Of a stretch of DNA of 64,000 bases, positions 36,648 through 46,222 are shown piece by piece. Origin of the DNA: Arcticibacter pallidicorallinus (lineage in GTDB: Bacteria; Bacteroidota; Bacteroidia; Sphingobacteriales; Sphingobacteriaceae). Location: assembly GCF_003002875.1 (NCBI RefSeq), contig NZ_PVTH01000004.1, positions 1 to 64,000 of the forward strand. The letters are read 5' to 3'. The translations under genes were made by a program, and so were the position numbers. The notes beneath the pieces were generated by a model. It was not told the origin of the DNA. It saw only the letters and a list, made by a program, of their open reading frames with translations, and did not search any database. Position 1 is the first letter of the stretch. Every line of letters begins with the position of its first letter.

Positions 36648-38933
36648 ATGATGCGTACTTCTACCTCCTTCGCACTCCGGATCTTCGTCAAAATAGTGCT
36701 GGCCCTCATTGTGGCCGGCTTTCTATTCTACCTGTGCATTTATTTCGGTTTTTTTGGCGAAGTGCCGACGAAGAAAACGCTTAAATCGCTTCAGAATAAC
36801 AGCGCATCCGAGATCTATACTGCAGACAGTGTGTTGATAGGCCGGTACTTCGTTCAAGATCGTACCAACGTAAGTTATGAGTCTATTTCTCCCTTTGTTG
36901 TGAAGGCGCTGGTTGCAACCGAAGACGCACGTTTTTATGAGCATAGGGGTGTTGATATGCGTGGCTTGCTGCGCGTTATCGTTAAAACGATTCTTCTGCA
37001 GGACGAAAGCTCGGGAGGCGGAAGTACCTTAAGTCAGCAGTTAGCGAAAAACCTTTACCCGAGAACATCTCACAGGTTCTTTAGCACTCCTATTAATAAA
37101 GTTCGTGAGATGATCACGGCGATACGACTGGAATCGGTATACAGCAAGGAAGAAATTATCGAGCTCTATCTCAATACCGTGCCCATGGGAGGAAACATCT
37201 ATGGAATTGAACGGGCGTCGCGAGTGTTCTTCAACAAAGCCTCCGCAGATTTGAAGATGGAGGAGGCAGCGGTTTTGATTGGTATGCTCAAGGCAAATAC
37301 CACTTATAACCCGGCAAGGTACCCACAACGCTCGTTGGAACGCCGGAATGTCGTTATTGGGCAAATGCTTCGGGAGGGCTATATCAGCAACTCTGAAGCT
37401 GACTCGATCAGGCTTCAACCTCTTGTTCTAAGCTATAATAAAAACAGGGCCGGACAAGGAATAGCCCCCTATCTAAGAGAATACCTACGAAAGGAACTTC
37501 TTAAATGGACCGAGACTCATCTGGATGAAGACGAGAAGCCCTATGACCTTTATACCGACGGTCTGAAAATCTATACAACGATAGATTCGCGCATACAGCT
37601 TGAAGCGGAGCGCGCGGTTCGTACGCAGATGACCAAACTCCAGCGAATATTTGACGCTCACTGGCGCAACCAAGCTCCATGGGGAAATAATACTTCAGTA
37701 ATCACCTCCGCTATGCAGAAGTCAGATCGCTACACGCTTTTAAAGGAAGCCGGCAAGTCCGAAGAGGCTATCCGTGAAACTTTCAACAAAAAGCGAGCTA
37801 TGACGCTCTTTGCCTGGGGAGGAAACAAACAGGTCACGATGAGTCCCCTCGACTCCATTAAATACTATCAAAAGATTCTGAATACGGGTCTGATCTCCAT
37901 TGAACCGGCGACGGGTCATGTAAAAGCTTGGGTAGGCGGCATCCACCACCAGGTATTCAACTACGATCATATCCTGTCGCGGCGCCAGGTTGGCTCCACG
38001 TTCAAACCCATCTTATATACTGCGGCCTTAGAGAAAGGAATCGATCCCTGCATCCTGATTGAAAATAAACGCGTGACCTATCCGCAGTTCGAGAACTGGT
38101 CACCTCAAAATGCGGATGGGCGCTATTCCGGAAAATACTCCATGAAAGGGGCGCTGGCCTATTCAGTAAACACCGTTTCCGCACAGCTGATGATGCAAAC
38201 CGGGATTTCTCAAACGATTTCCTTAGCACATCGAATGGGCATCTCGAGTGAGATACCCACGGTGCCTTCCATCTCTCTGGGAGCAGCCAGCCTATCGCTT
38301 TTGGAACTTGTGGGCGCTTATACGGTTTTCGTCAATACGGGCCGCCTTGTCAAACCGGTTTCTATTACGCAGATAAAGGACCGGGATGGCAGAGTGATTC
38401 ATGCGGCGAAAAAATCTGAAGGGAAGCAGGTCATCTCTGCAAGAAATGCAGCAACGATGCTGGAGATGATGAGAGGCGTTGTCGACGCCGGCAGTGCCTC
38501 ACGCCTAAAGACAGACTTTGGTTTGAGCATGGATATGGCAGGCAAAACCGGTACGACGCAAAATCAGGCTGATGGATGGTTTATAGGCATTACGCCCAAG
38601 CTGGTAACAGGTGTTTGGGTGGGAGCAGAAAACCCTTTGGTTCGATTCAGGTCGTTGAAGCTCGGCCAGGGTGCGAATACTGCACTGCCTGTTTGGGCTA
38701 CATTTATGAAAAGCTTAACGGCTAAGCCACAGTTCTCGTCTTATCGTTACAGTAAGTTTAAGCCATTGAACGCAGATGTCGCCGCGCGACTAAATTGTCC
38801 GCTTTTTATTGAGGATGAAATCATTGAAGAGCCTGTAAAGAAAGAAAGCTTTTTCAAGCGGATATTTAAAAAAGGAATCGGCATATTTAAGAAGAAAAAG
38901 AAAGACCAAAATGAGCCTGGACAAACTCAGTAA
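36648..38933 (+). CDS. Bifunctional penicillin-binding protein 1A (copy 1)
   Basis: 761 residues. One membrane helix (about 12-36) is followed by a GT51 glycosyltransferase domain with catalytic E92 (ATEDARFYEHRGVD) and a transpeptidase domain with S450-T-F-K453, S506-V-N508 and K633-T-G-T636. It polymerises glycan strands and cross-links them in the periplasm. The C-terminus ends in a Lys-rich tail (KRIFKKGIGIFKKKKKD). The last 7 bases overlap the end of the convergent DUF4130-type gene. Confidence 0.95.
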   Translation: MMRTSTSFALRIFVKIVLALIVAGFLFYLCIYFGFFGEVPTKKTLKSLQNNSASEIYTADSVLIGRYFVQDRTNVSYESISPFVVKALVATEDARFYEHRGVDMRGLLRVIVKTILLQDESSGGGSTLSQQLAKNLYPRTSHRFFSTPINKVREMITAIRLESVYSKEEIIELYLNTVPMGGNIYGIERASRVFFNKASADLKMEEAAVLIGMLKANTTYNPARYPQRSLERRNVVIGQMLREGYISNSEADSIRLQPLVLSYNKNRAGQGIAPYLREYLRKELLKWTETHLDEDEKPYDLYTDGLKIYTTIDSRIQLEAERAVRTQMTKLQRIFDAHWRNQAPWGNNTSVITSAMQKSDRYTLLKEAGKSEEAIRETFNKKRAMTLFAWGGNKQVTMSPLDSIKYYQKILNTGLISIEPATGHVKAWVGGIHHQVFNYDHILSRRQVGSTFKPILYTAALEKGIDPCILIENKRVTYPQFENWSPQNADGRYSGKYSMKGALAYSVNTVSAQLMMQTGISQTISLAHRMGISSEIPTVPSISLGAASLSLLELVGAYTVFVNTGRLVKPVSITQIKDRDGRVIHAAKKSEGKQVISARNAATMLEMMRGVVDAGSASRLKTDFGLSMDMAGKTGTTQNQADGWFIGITPKLVTGVWVGAENPLVRFRSLKLGQGANTALPVWATFMKSLTAKPQFSSYRYSKFKPLNADVAARLNCPLFIEDEIIEEPVKKESFFKRIFKKGIGIFKKKKKDQNEPGQTQ

Positions 38934-39679
38934 ACCTGTTTCTCGATCAGGTGCTTCCAGTATCTTTTAGGAACGTGGCGCAAGTGCAGGGCTGTATTTT
39001 TACGGGAGTCGATAGAAACGTGTTTGAAATAATCTTTCCACATATTCTGATATAATGCTTCGGACTCTGCAAAGACGTTGGAATTTATTTTACCCTCACT
39101 AAAAGTGAACTGCACCTCCTCTACCTTCTGCAAATCGTAATAGATACCGTACTTTCTTCTCTTGTCATAGATGATCCATTCCTGATCGGCATAGCGCCCC
39201 TTAAAGTGTCCGGCAATTAAAGGGATGACATTGAAGTCCGGTTCAATCTCTGCAAAAAAAATATTGTCTGAGGTAAGCTGGAAACGTATGAACGCTTTCA
39301 TCCGGTGTCTCTCCCGGCTTACCATCTTTGCGATCTGCGTGACTTTTAACAAATCGGCATTACCAAACGCATTTTCAGTCAGGCCATTCGAAAACACAGC
39401 CCGCGCATAGCGAACGATCAAAGATGGAGCCTCCGGGAGTTCGGAAAGAAAGCAGGCATATAAGTCGCCCATCGCTTTTGCGGAGAGCTTCCCGGCTAAG
39501 CCTTTGGATACACGTGCCGCGTGTTCCGGATCCGTATAAACGATTCTTTCGGAACCGAAGGCGTCTGTCTGATTATGCGTATCCGCACTTACATACACAG
39601 CACCCAGTTTATAGTCATAGACATCAAAGATACAGCATAGAAGACCGTACCAGCTGCCGTCAAATGTTAAGAGCGTCAT
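38927..39679 (-). CDS. TIGR03915-like putative DNA metabolism/repair protein
   Basis: 250 residues, no signal peptide. It begins MTLLTFDGSWYGLLCCIFDVY, then has RVSKGLAGKLSAKAMGDLYACFLSE and VSRERHRMKAFIRFQ, features I recognise from the TIGR03915/DUF4130 family. That family is found next to a radical SAM protein and often a UdgX-type uracil-DNA glycosylase, and is thought to act in DNA repair or modification; the reaction is not known. Here its start overlaps the radical SAM stop by 4 bases (ATGA), so they are translationally coupled. No glycosylase domain is fused, unlike in some relatives. Confidence 0.82.
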   Translation of the reverse strand: MTLLTFDGSWYGLLCCIFDVYDYKLGAVYVSADTHNQTDAFGSERIVYTDPEHAARVSKGLAGKLSAKAMGDLYACFLSELPEAPSLIVRYARAVFSNGLTENAFGNADLLKVTQIAKMVSRERHRMKAFIRFQLTSDNIFFAEIEPDFNVIPLIAGHFKGRYADQEWIIYDKRRKYGIYYDLQKVEEVQFTFSEGKINSNVFAESEALYQNMWKDYFKHVSIDSRKNTALHLRHVPKRYWKHLIEKQVY

Positions 39680-40932
39680 GTAAATAATTCGAGTTGTGCC
39701 GGCTGACTTTTAAGATATTTACTAGCCGATGTGGACAGGATGTATTGCTTGATCTGGTTAGCGGAGAGGTTCCGACGCTCAAACTCCCGACTGCTACAGG
39801 TTATAAAGAACCGGGCGCGGTTAAGGGCAACACCAAGCTTTTTCAGGTGATCCCAATTTAAGCGCTGATAGATGCGGGCAGAGACTATCTTTTGGGCAGA
39901 CGGGACACCAATACCGGGAACGCGCAGAATAAGCTGAAGATCCGCCTTATTGATATCTATTGGAAACTTGTCGAGATTCCTTAAGGCCCAACCCAGTTTG
40001 GGATCGATATCCAGATCCAGGTGTGGAGTCGCCGGATTGAGCAGCTCGCGCACATTGAAACCATAGAAGCGCATAAGCCAGTCTGCCTGATACAGGCGGT
40101 TTTCCCGAACCATCGGAACTGCAGTATTCAGCATAGGCAGGCGGCTGTCGTTACTGATAGGGACGTATCCGGAGTAATAAACTCTTTTAAGACTAAAATT
40201 ACGGTACATGCTATCGGCCGTGTACATAATATCTTTGTCGGTCTCCCTGGTAGCTCCTATGATCATTTGAGAACTCTGCCCGGCAGGAACAAATAAGGGA
40301 GATTTTTTAAAAAGCTTCCGTTCCTCTTTATTTTGAATAATCTCGTTCTTGAGGTAATTCATCGGACGAATCATGTCTTGCCGATCCTTGTCGGGTGCTA
40401 AAAGCTTGAGTCCGCTCTCTGTAGGAATTTCAATGTTCACACTCAATCTGTCTGCGTACAATCCGGCTTCCTTCATTAGTTCATCACTAGCGCCGGGGAT
40501 TGTTTTCAGATGAATATAACCATTGAACTTATGCTGCTGCCTCAGCTCTTTTGCGACGCGAACCAGACGTTCCATGGTGTAGTCGGCATTCTTAAAAATT
40601 CCCGAGCTTAGAAACAGTCCTTCAATGTAATTCCTTCTATAAAAGTTAATCGTCAGGTCGACCACTTCCTTCACGGTAAAAGCTGTCCGCTCGATATCAT
40701 TACTTTTACGCGTAACACAATAAGCGCAGTCGTAAATACAAAAATTGGTTAGCAATATCTTTAGCAAGGATACGCAACGACCGTCAGCAGTATAGGTGTG
40801 GCAGATCCCACTTCCTGTGTCCCCCAAGCCCTTGTTTTTATTTTTTCGTGTACTCCCGCTCGATGCGCAGGATACATCATACTTAGCTGCATCAGCCAGT
40901 ATTCTCAACTTCTCTCTTACCCGTTCTGACAT
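39676..40932 (-). CDS. TIGR03916-like putative DNA modification/repair radical SAM protein
   Basis: 418 residues. The iron-sulphur motif is C65-x3-C69-x2-C72 (NFCIYDCAYC), so it is a radical S-adenosylmethionine enzyme. The barrel continues to about 300, and a C-terminal helix-hairpin-helix (about 330-350, LRVPGIGVPSAQKIVSAR) should bind DNA. This matches the family annotated as putative DNA modification/repair. It is first in a two-gene operon with the TIGR03915-like gene. The substrate base or lesion is unknown. Confidence 0.88.
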   Translation of the reverse strand: MSERVREKLRILADAAKYDVSCASSGSTRKNKNKGLGDTGSGICHTYTADGRCVSLLKILLTNFCIYDCAYCVTRKSNDIERTAFTVKEVVDLTINFYRRNYIEGLFLSSGIFKNADYTMERLVRVAKELRQQHKFNGYIHLKTIPGASDELMKEAGLYADRLSVNIEIPTESGLKLLAPDKDRQDMIRPMNYLKNEIIQNKEERKLFKKSPLFVPAGQSSQMIIGATRETDKDIMYTADSMYRNFSLKRVYYSGYVPISNDSRLPMLNTAVPMVRENRLYQADWLMRFYGFNVRELLNPATPHLDLDIDPKLGWALRNLDKFPIDINKADLQLILRVPGIGVPSAQKIVSARIYQRLNWDHLKKLGVALNRARFFITCSSREFERRNLSANQIKQYILSTSASKYLKSQPAQLELFT

Positions 40933-41044
40933 AGAGTAAAATTACTAATATTATTAGCAATCCACGAAATTATATAAACAAATATCTAGAGTCAGGCGCG
41001 ATAACGATTACATTCTTTAACTTCGTCACGCCACAAAATTTTCT

Positions 41045-43174
41045 ATGAAGCAGACGCGTGAAATAAAGAATTTTATTTACAGCCAATATTTTGCAGACGG
41101 CCTCAGAATTTCCTTCGGAGTCTTACTTCCCCCGCTCCTGCTCTCCCAGTTAGGACATTTGGAAACCGGGATTGCGGTGTCTATGGGAGCTATTACAACG
41201 AGTATTCCCGATAATCCCGGCCCGGTAGTGCATAAACGAAACGGTATGCTTTTTTGCATACTCTTTATGGTAATCGTATCCCTTCTCACCGGACTTATAA
41301 ACGACTACCCACTGCTTATCGTGGCGGAGGTTTTCTTCCTGTGCTTCTTCTTCTCCATGTTCAATATCTTCGGAAATCGTGCGTCAGCCATAGGGACAGC
41401 AGTCCTGCTGATTATGATTATTAATATTGACCAGGACTTTACCGTCAAGACTATCTTTGAGTATACCGGCTTTCTTCTGGCAGGCGGAATTTGGTATATG
41501 GGACTGAGTTTAGCTGTCTCCCAGTTTCGCCCCTACCGCATCGCTCAGCACGCAATCGCTGAATGCATCGAGCAGGTTGCTGAATATGTGAAGCTCAAGG
41601 CCCTTTTTTATGACGAGAAGGCAGATTTTGATGATACCTACAAAAAGCTAATCGACCAGCAGATCATTGTTCATCAGCAACAGGATAATGTCAGGGAAAT
41701 CATCTTCAAAAACAAGATGTTTCTGAAAGATCCAACCAACACGGCGAGAGTACTCACGCTGGTGTTTATTGATATCATTGATCTGTTCGAACAGACGATG
41801 GCCACTCACTACGACTACACGACCATACGCAACAACTACGCTTCGAGCGGTATTTTAAAAGACTTTAATAAAATCATCTTTAACCTTGCCCGAGAGCTCG
41901 ACAATATGAGCTTCGATATCAACGCGAACGAAAGACCAAGGCCAGTTCAGGATTTCCAGCAACAGCTCGAAAGCCTGAAATTGAAAATTGATCAGACCGA
42001 AAACAACCTGGTCTTGAAAAAGATCCTGATCAATGTGCGGAACATGGTTAGCCGCATTGAAAATATGTACAGCTATTTCAGCAAGAAAGGCCTGGAAAAT
42101 GTTAGGGTAAGTAATGAAAAAGATTTAGGCAGATTCGTCAAAACACAAACAATAGACCTTAAATTGTTCATTGAAAACCTGAGCTTTAAATCCTCTACCT
42201 TCCGGCATGCACTTCGTGTGGCAATTGTAGCGATGCTGGGTTATTGCGTATCCAAGCTCCTTCCGCTGGGCCATCATAGCTACTGGATTCTGATGACAAT
42301 CGTCGTGATCCTGAAGCCCGGATTCAGCCTGACGAAGACCAGAAATTATGAACGTTTAATAGGAACCATCATTGGCGGAATTGCTGGAGCACTCATTGTA
42401 TTTTACGTAAAGGATACAACGATACGCTTCTTCTTTCTAATGATATTTATGATCGGGGCCTACAGCTTTCAAAGGCTAAACTATGTAGTGAGCGTACTGT
42501 TCATGACCCCGTATATTCTGCTGATGTTCAGCTTTATCGGACTGGGAAATCTAAGCCTGGTGCAGGAAAGAATTATGGACACCTTCATCGGATCCTTCAT
42601 TGCCTTCATTGCCAGCTATCTCCTTTTCCCTTCATGGGAGTATCCTCAATTGAGAAAACACATGCGGAAGTTACTGATTGCCAACTATCAGTACTTAACA
42701 AAAGTTGCTGAAGGCCTGCTAGGTAAAGAGCTTGACCTAACTGAATATAAGTTGATAAGGAAAGAGTTGTATGTATCTTCGGCTAATCTTGCGTCAGCTT
42801 ATCAGCGCATGCTCTCTGAACCGAAAAGCAAACAAATCAAAGTACGCGAAGCGAGCAAATTCATGGTGTTGAATCATATGCTTTCTTCGTATATCGCCAC
42901 CCTAATTTCCGCCTTGCGGAATGACGGTACACGACAGGCGAACCACGCACACATTAAATTGATCCGAAGAGCTCTATACCAGCTTTGCGAGGGAATTACT
43001 CAGCTGCAGGGAGATGATGAGCCTTTTCGGGAAGCAGACCATCTCGCAGCTGATCCTCAACTTTCTCCGGCAGACGACAATAAGGATAGCAGGCTGATTG
43101 CCGATCAGCTGGGATTTATAAACAAAACTGCCGGTGATATCCTGAAGACCACACAAAGAATTGCGGAAGATTAA
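41045..43174 (+). CDS. FUSC-family (YccS/YhfK-like) membrane protein
   Basis: 709 residues. A first membrane block (about 20-165) and a second (about 385-510) flank soluble helical regions, the layout of YccS/FUSC proteins. Recognisable segments are YFADGLRISFGVLLPPLL, GAITTSIPDNPGPVVHKRN, and in the second block RHALRVAIVAMLGYC with RNYERLIGTIIGG. The family is related to aromatic acid exporters and fusaric acid resistance proteins; substrate unknown. It is a single gene, divergent from the radical SAM operon and convergent with mgtE. Confidence 0.88.
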   Translation: MKQTREIKNFIYSQYFADGLRISFGVLLPPLLLSQLGHLETGIAVSMGAITTSIPDNPGPVVHKRNGMLFCILFMVIVSLLTGLINDYPLLIVAEVFFLCFFFSMFNIFGNRASAIGTAVLLIMIINIDQDFTVKTIFEYTGFLLAGGIWYMGLSLAVSQFRPYRIAQHAIAECIEQVAEYVKLKALFYDEKADFDDTYKKLIDQQIIVHQQQDNVREIIFKNKMFLKDPTNTARVLTLVFIDIIDLFEQTMATHYDYTTIRNNYASSGILKDFNKIIFNLARELDNMSFDINANERPRPVQDFQQQLESLKLKIDQTENNLVLKKILINVRNMVSRIENMYSYFSKKGLENVRVSNEKDLGRFVKTQTIDLKLFIENLSFKSSTFRHALRVAIVAMLGYCVSKLLPLGHHSYWILMTIVVILKPGFSLTKTRNYERLIGTIIGGIAGALIVFYVKDTTIRFFFLMIFMIGAYSFQRLNYVVSVLFMTPYILLMFSFIGLGNLSLVQERIMDTFIGSFIAFIASYLLFPSWEYPQLRKHMRKLLIANYQYLTKVAEGLLGKELDLTEYKLIRKELYVSSANLASAYQRMLSEPKSKQIKVREASKFMVLNHMLSSYIATLISALRNDGTRQANHAHIKLIRRALYQLCEGITQLQGDDEPFREADHLAADPQLSPADDNKDSRLIADQLGFINKTAGDILKTTQRIAED

Positions 43175-43203
43175 TAACAAGAACCACCTATTTGCCCACC
43201 CAG

Positions 43204-44553
43204 CTACAAAAGAAGCTTGGAAGCAAGTCCCAATAACAACAAGAATCCAAAAACGTCAGTAAATGTCGTGATGATGATCGACGAGGCTATCGCCGGATCT
43301 ATACCGATACGTTTCAGGATCAAAGGAATGGAAGAACCTGCTATACCGGCCAGCAGAAGGTTGCCGGTCATCGCAATGAAGGTAACCAGTCCCAGCATGA
43401 GATTACCGTCATAAAACAGGGCAAAGAGAAAGACTACCAGACCTATGCAGGCCCCATTGATCAGACCAACTGTAAATTCCTTTAGTACCGTACGGTAAGC
43501 CTGATTATCCGTCAGATCACTCAGAGAAATACGTCGGATGGTAACGGCAAGTGCCTGAGTGGCAGTATTACCACCCATACCTGCAATCATGGTCATATAG
43601 CCGGATAACAACAGCAGTTTGCTGATTGTCGGTTCGAAATGTCTGATTACCGATGAAGCCAAAAAAGCCGTTCCCAGATTCACCACCAGCCAGGGAAGAC
43701 GACTCTTTACAGCCTCCTGCCAATTACCTGATAGTGCTTCATCCTCAGAAACCCCGGATATTTTCAAGATATCTTCCGTATTTTCTTCTTCCATAACGTC
43801 GATCACGTCATCGAAAGTAATGCGTCCAAGAAGATGCATACGGTCATCGACTACCGGAATACTGGTCAGGTTGTACTGAGAAATCAGACGGGCGACCTCT
43901 TCCTGGTCCGTATTAGCCTTCACATATACAAAATCTTCTTTGATAAGATCTTTGATAAGGACGGTGTTTCGAGATTTGATAATATCTTTAAGCGATACGA
44001 TTCCCAACAGCAGATTCTTGTCATCCACCACATTAATGGTGTAAAACTCCTCCATCTCTTCAGATTGTCTGATGATCTGATCAAGCGCCTCTGTCTTGGT
44101 CAGGCGGCTGTTCACTTTGAGCACCTGGGTGTTCATTAATCCCCCTGCCGTGTCTTCTTCGAATGTAAGAAGGTTACGAATATGCGAGGCGTCCTCTTCA
44201 TCAAGGTCGCTCAGGATCTCATTCTGGGTATCTTCAGAAAGCTGACTAAGGATGTCGGTTGCATCATCATAATCCAGCTCTTCCATGATCTCCGAACGAC
44301 GTTCGGGGTGAAGGTTCTCCAGGATACGCTCAGGATGTATCTCAGCATCCATTTCAGCGATGATTTCAGATGCCGTTTCTGAAGGAAGTATATTAATGAT
44401 GTGATCCCGGGATTCCTGGGGGAGACTGGCAAACAGAATAGCAATTTCTGAAGCATGGTATTCCGAAAGCAGGGCTTTTAATTCTTCATCCCCACTTTCA
44501 AGCGCTTGCTTAAGGCGCTGAATATCCGTTCTGTTCAGTTCAAATGATTGCAT
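43204..44553 (-). CDS. mgtE: Magnesium transporter MgtE
   Basis: 449 residues, the standard MgtE length. The N-domain (about 20-135) is full of acidic helices (ILENLHPERRSEIMEELDYDD), followed by two CBS domains (about 140-260, including IPVVDDRMHLLGRITFDDVI) and five membrane helices. The pore region GYMTMIAGMGGNTATQALAV and the last helices (IGIDPAIASSIIITTFTDV) carry family-typical residues. It is a Mg2+ channel gated by internal Mg2+. It stands alone and no M-box riboswitch was seen upstream. Confidence 0.95.
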   Translation of the reverse strand: MQSFELNRTDIQRLKQALESGDEELKALLSEYHASEIAILFASLPQESRDHIINILPSETASEIIAEMDAEIHPERILENLHPERRSEIMEELDYDDATDILSQLSEDTQNEILSDLDEEDASHIRNLLTFEEDTAGGLMNTQVLKVNSRLTKTEALDQIIRQSEEMEEFYTINVVDDKNLLLGIVSLKDIIKSRNTVLIKDLIKEDFVYVKANTDQEEVARLISQYNLTSIPVVDDRMHLLGRITFDDVIDVMEEENTEDILKISGVSEDEALSGNWQEAVKSRLPWLVVNLGTAFLASSVIRHFEPTISKLLLLSGYMTMIAGMGGNTATQALAVTIRRISLSDLTDNQAYRTVLKEFTVGLINGACIGLVVFLFALFYDGNLMLGLVTFIAMTGNLLLAGIAGSSIPLILKRIGIDPAIASSIIITTFTDVFGFLLLLGLASKLLL

Positions 44554-44676
44554 TTATCGCTAAAGTAGTAAAATGAATTCGGCATACTGGTTTAAACTTC
44601 AGAACAGAGATAGAGTTTTTTTCACAGAAAGTTATTTAGAACGCCTGCCTGTAACAAGGTTGGCGACAGCGGTAGC

Positions 44677-45285
44677 TTACAGGAACGCAGCACTTTGCGG
44701 ACCTTGATTAAACAGAAGATCTACGACACTCAGATTTGGCAAAAAGCCATTCCTGTCGTCAAAGACCTGGAAGTATTCTTTAAATGGGCGGCTGGAAGGC
44801 ATCTTTGGATGAATTGACTTCCGATAGTCATTCCTGTCGTCATATGATTCCTCATAGCTGTTACTGAACGTATGTGGCAAATCAAGCTTCAGGCTTTTCG
44901 AAATAAGTTGCAGCAGCTCCAGATTATAATCAAACAGAAAATCCCACTTGTCTTCATAAAACCTCGCGAAGGCATCTTCATAAAACTCAAAGTACGCAGA
45001 CCTTCTGTAAGATGTTTGAATACTCAGCCAATGCAGTCGCTGCCAATTAAAGTCATAGCTGATCTTCACATCCTTCACCTTCGTATGCACCTTGGAACCC
45101 TTGATTACAGGGACAATCAGATCAAGTTTTCCTTGCGGAGAGTGGATGATCGCCCGGTTACGGTATGTTTGCTTAGGAAAATGCTCATAAGCCTCGATGA
45201 CGATCTGCTCTTTGTGAGCCTTCATCTGGCTGAAAAACTCTATGGGTGGAAGGTAAAATAAAGGAAAGATTGCGCCTTTGTGCAT
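44677..45285 (-). CDS. WbqC-family protein
   Basis: 202 residues from the ATG at 45285; the frame continues 10 codons further but would then overlap the promoter region of the divergent gene. It starts MHKGAIFPLFYLPPIEFFSQM and continues with FPKQTYRNRAIIHSPQGKLDLIVPV and a long Tyr/Phe/Glu-rich segment, the pattern of WbqC-like proteins. They are linked to surface glycan synthesis, but the reaction is unclear. It is divergent from the LpxL-like gene, with 52 bases between. Confidence 0.83.
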   Translation of the reverse strand: MHKGAIFPLFYLPPIEFFSQMKAHKEQIVIEAYEHFPKQTYRNRAIIHSPQGKLDLIVPVIKGSKVHTKVKDVKISYDFNWQRLHWLSIQTSYRRSAYFEFYEDAFARFYEDKWDFLFDYNLELLQLISKSLKLDLPHTFSNSYEESYDDRNDYRKSIHPKMPSSRPFKEYFQVFDDRNGFLPNLSVVDLLFNQGPQSAAFL

Positions 45286-45294
45286 ACGATGTAC

Positions 45295-45302
45295 TATGTT
45301 TG
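45295..45302 (+). promoter_or_regulatory. -7 promoter element for the acyltransferase-GT2 operon
   Basis: TATGTTTG matches TAnnTTTG. A TTTG at 45277-45280 is closer than usual (14 bases). Predicted transcription starts near 45309, about 29 bases before the ATG. Confidence 0.4.
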
Positions 45303-45337
45303 TATTTGCTGGCACGAAATTAACTATAAAAATACAG

Positions 45338-46222
45338 ATGAAGAAGGTTCTTAAAAGCCTTATCCAATATCCGCTATATATTATTTCATTACTTCCGTTC
45401 CGGGTACTGTATTTACTTGCCGATTTTCTTTACGTCGTCATATACCATGTACTAAAATATCGGAGAACTGTAGTCCGCGTAAATCTAAAGAATTCATTTC
45501 CTGAGAAAACTGAAGAGGAACTTAAAAGCATCGAGAGAAAGTTTTACCTGAACCTGGTTGATATCATGGTGGAGACGCTAAAAATGGCATCTATGTCTGC
45601 ATCCACCCTTCAAAAGAGACTGAATATTACCAATAAAGAACTGATCCAGAATTTTTACAACCAGGGGCGTCCCGTTATGATCGTAACGGCGCATTACGGG
45701 AACTGGGAATGGGGCAGTCCTATTATATCATCTCTTTACCCGGATCCCTGCATGGTGGTATACAAGCCGATATCGGATAAGAACTTCGAACAAATTCTCA
45801 ATGGCTGGCGATCCCGGTTCGGCGCGATCATGGTACCGATGAAAAGTACACTACGGGCACTGATGACGAATAAGTCGAACACCTTTTGCCTGGCCCTGGT
45901 GGGCGATCAAACACCTGTGCGCAGTGAAACACAATATTTTATTAACTTTTTAAATCAGCGTACCGCGATATTTCTAGGCATCGAAAAGATCGCCATGAAA
46001 ATGAATATTCCGGTGGTGTATGCTCATCTTGACCGTGTCAAACGTGGTTTTTATGAATGTCATCTCACCACACTGTTCGAAAACCCGAAAGAAACACAGG
46101 AACATCAAATCACAGAAGGTCACACTCGCTTTCTGGAGCAAATTATAATTAAAAAGCCTGAGATGTGGCTATGGTCCCATAAACGCTGGAAGTTTAACGA
46201 ATTACAAGGCGATGTCAGATAA
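45338..46222 (+). CDS. LpxL/HtrB-like lipid A acyltransferase
   Basis: 294 residues from the ATG at 45338 (MKKVLKSLIQYPLYIISLLP); the longer upstream frame lacks features. A membrane anchor (about 8-38) is followed by the acyltransferase core with the HX4E motif, H119 and E124 (TAHYGNWEWG), and later motifs FCLALVGDQTPVR and MKMNIPVVYAHLDR. The enzyme should add a secondary acyl chain to lipid A or a related lipid at the inner membrane. The GT2 gene overlaps its last 11 bases, so envelope glycolipid synthesis is likely. Confidence 0.88.
   Translation: MKKVLKSLIQYPLYIISLLPFRVLYLLADFLYVVIYHVLKYRRTVVRVNLKNSFPEKTEEELKSIERKFYLNLVDIMVETLKMASMSASTLQKRLNITNKELIQNFYNQGRPVMIVTAHYGNWEWGSPIISSLYPDPCMVVYKPISDKNFEQILNGWRSRFGAIMVPMKSTLRALMTNKSNTFCLALVGDQTPVRSETQYFINFLNQRTAIFLGIEKIAMKMNIPVVYAHLDRVKRGFYECHLTTLFENPKETQEHQITEGHTRFLEQIIIKKPEMWLWSHKRWKFNELQGDVR

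Noticed and set aside
44648-44683. CCTGTAA/TTACAGG repeat at the WbqC stop codon
   Set aside because: Short arms with a long loop and partly coding; probably chance.
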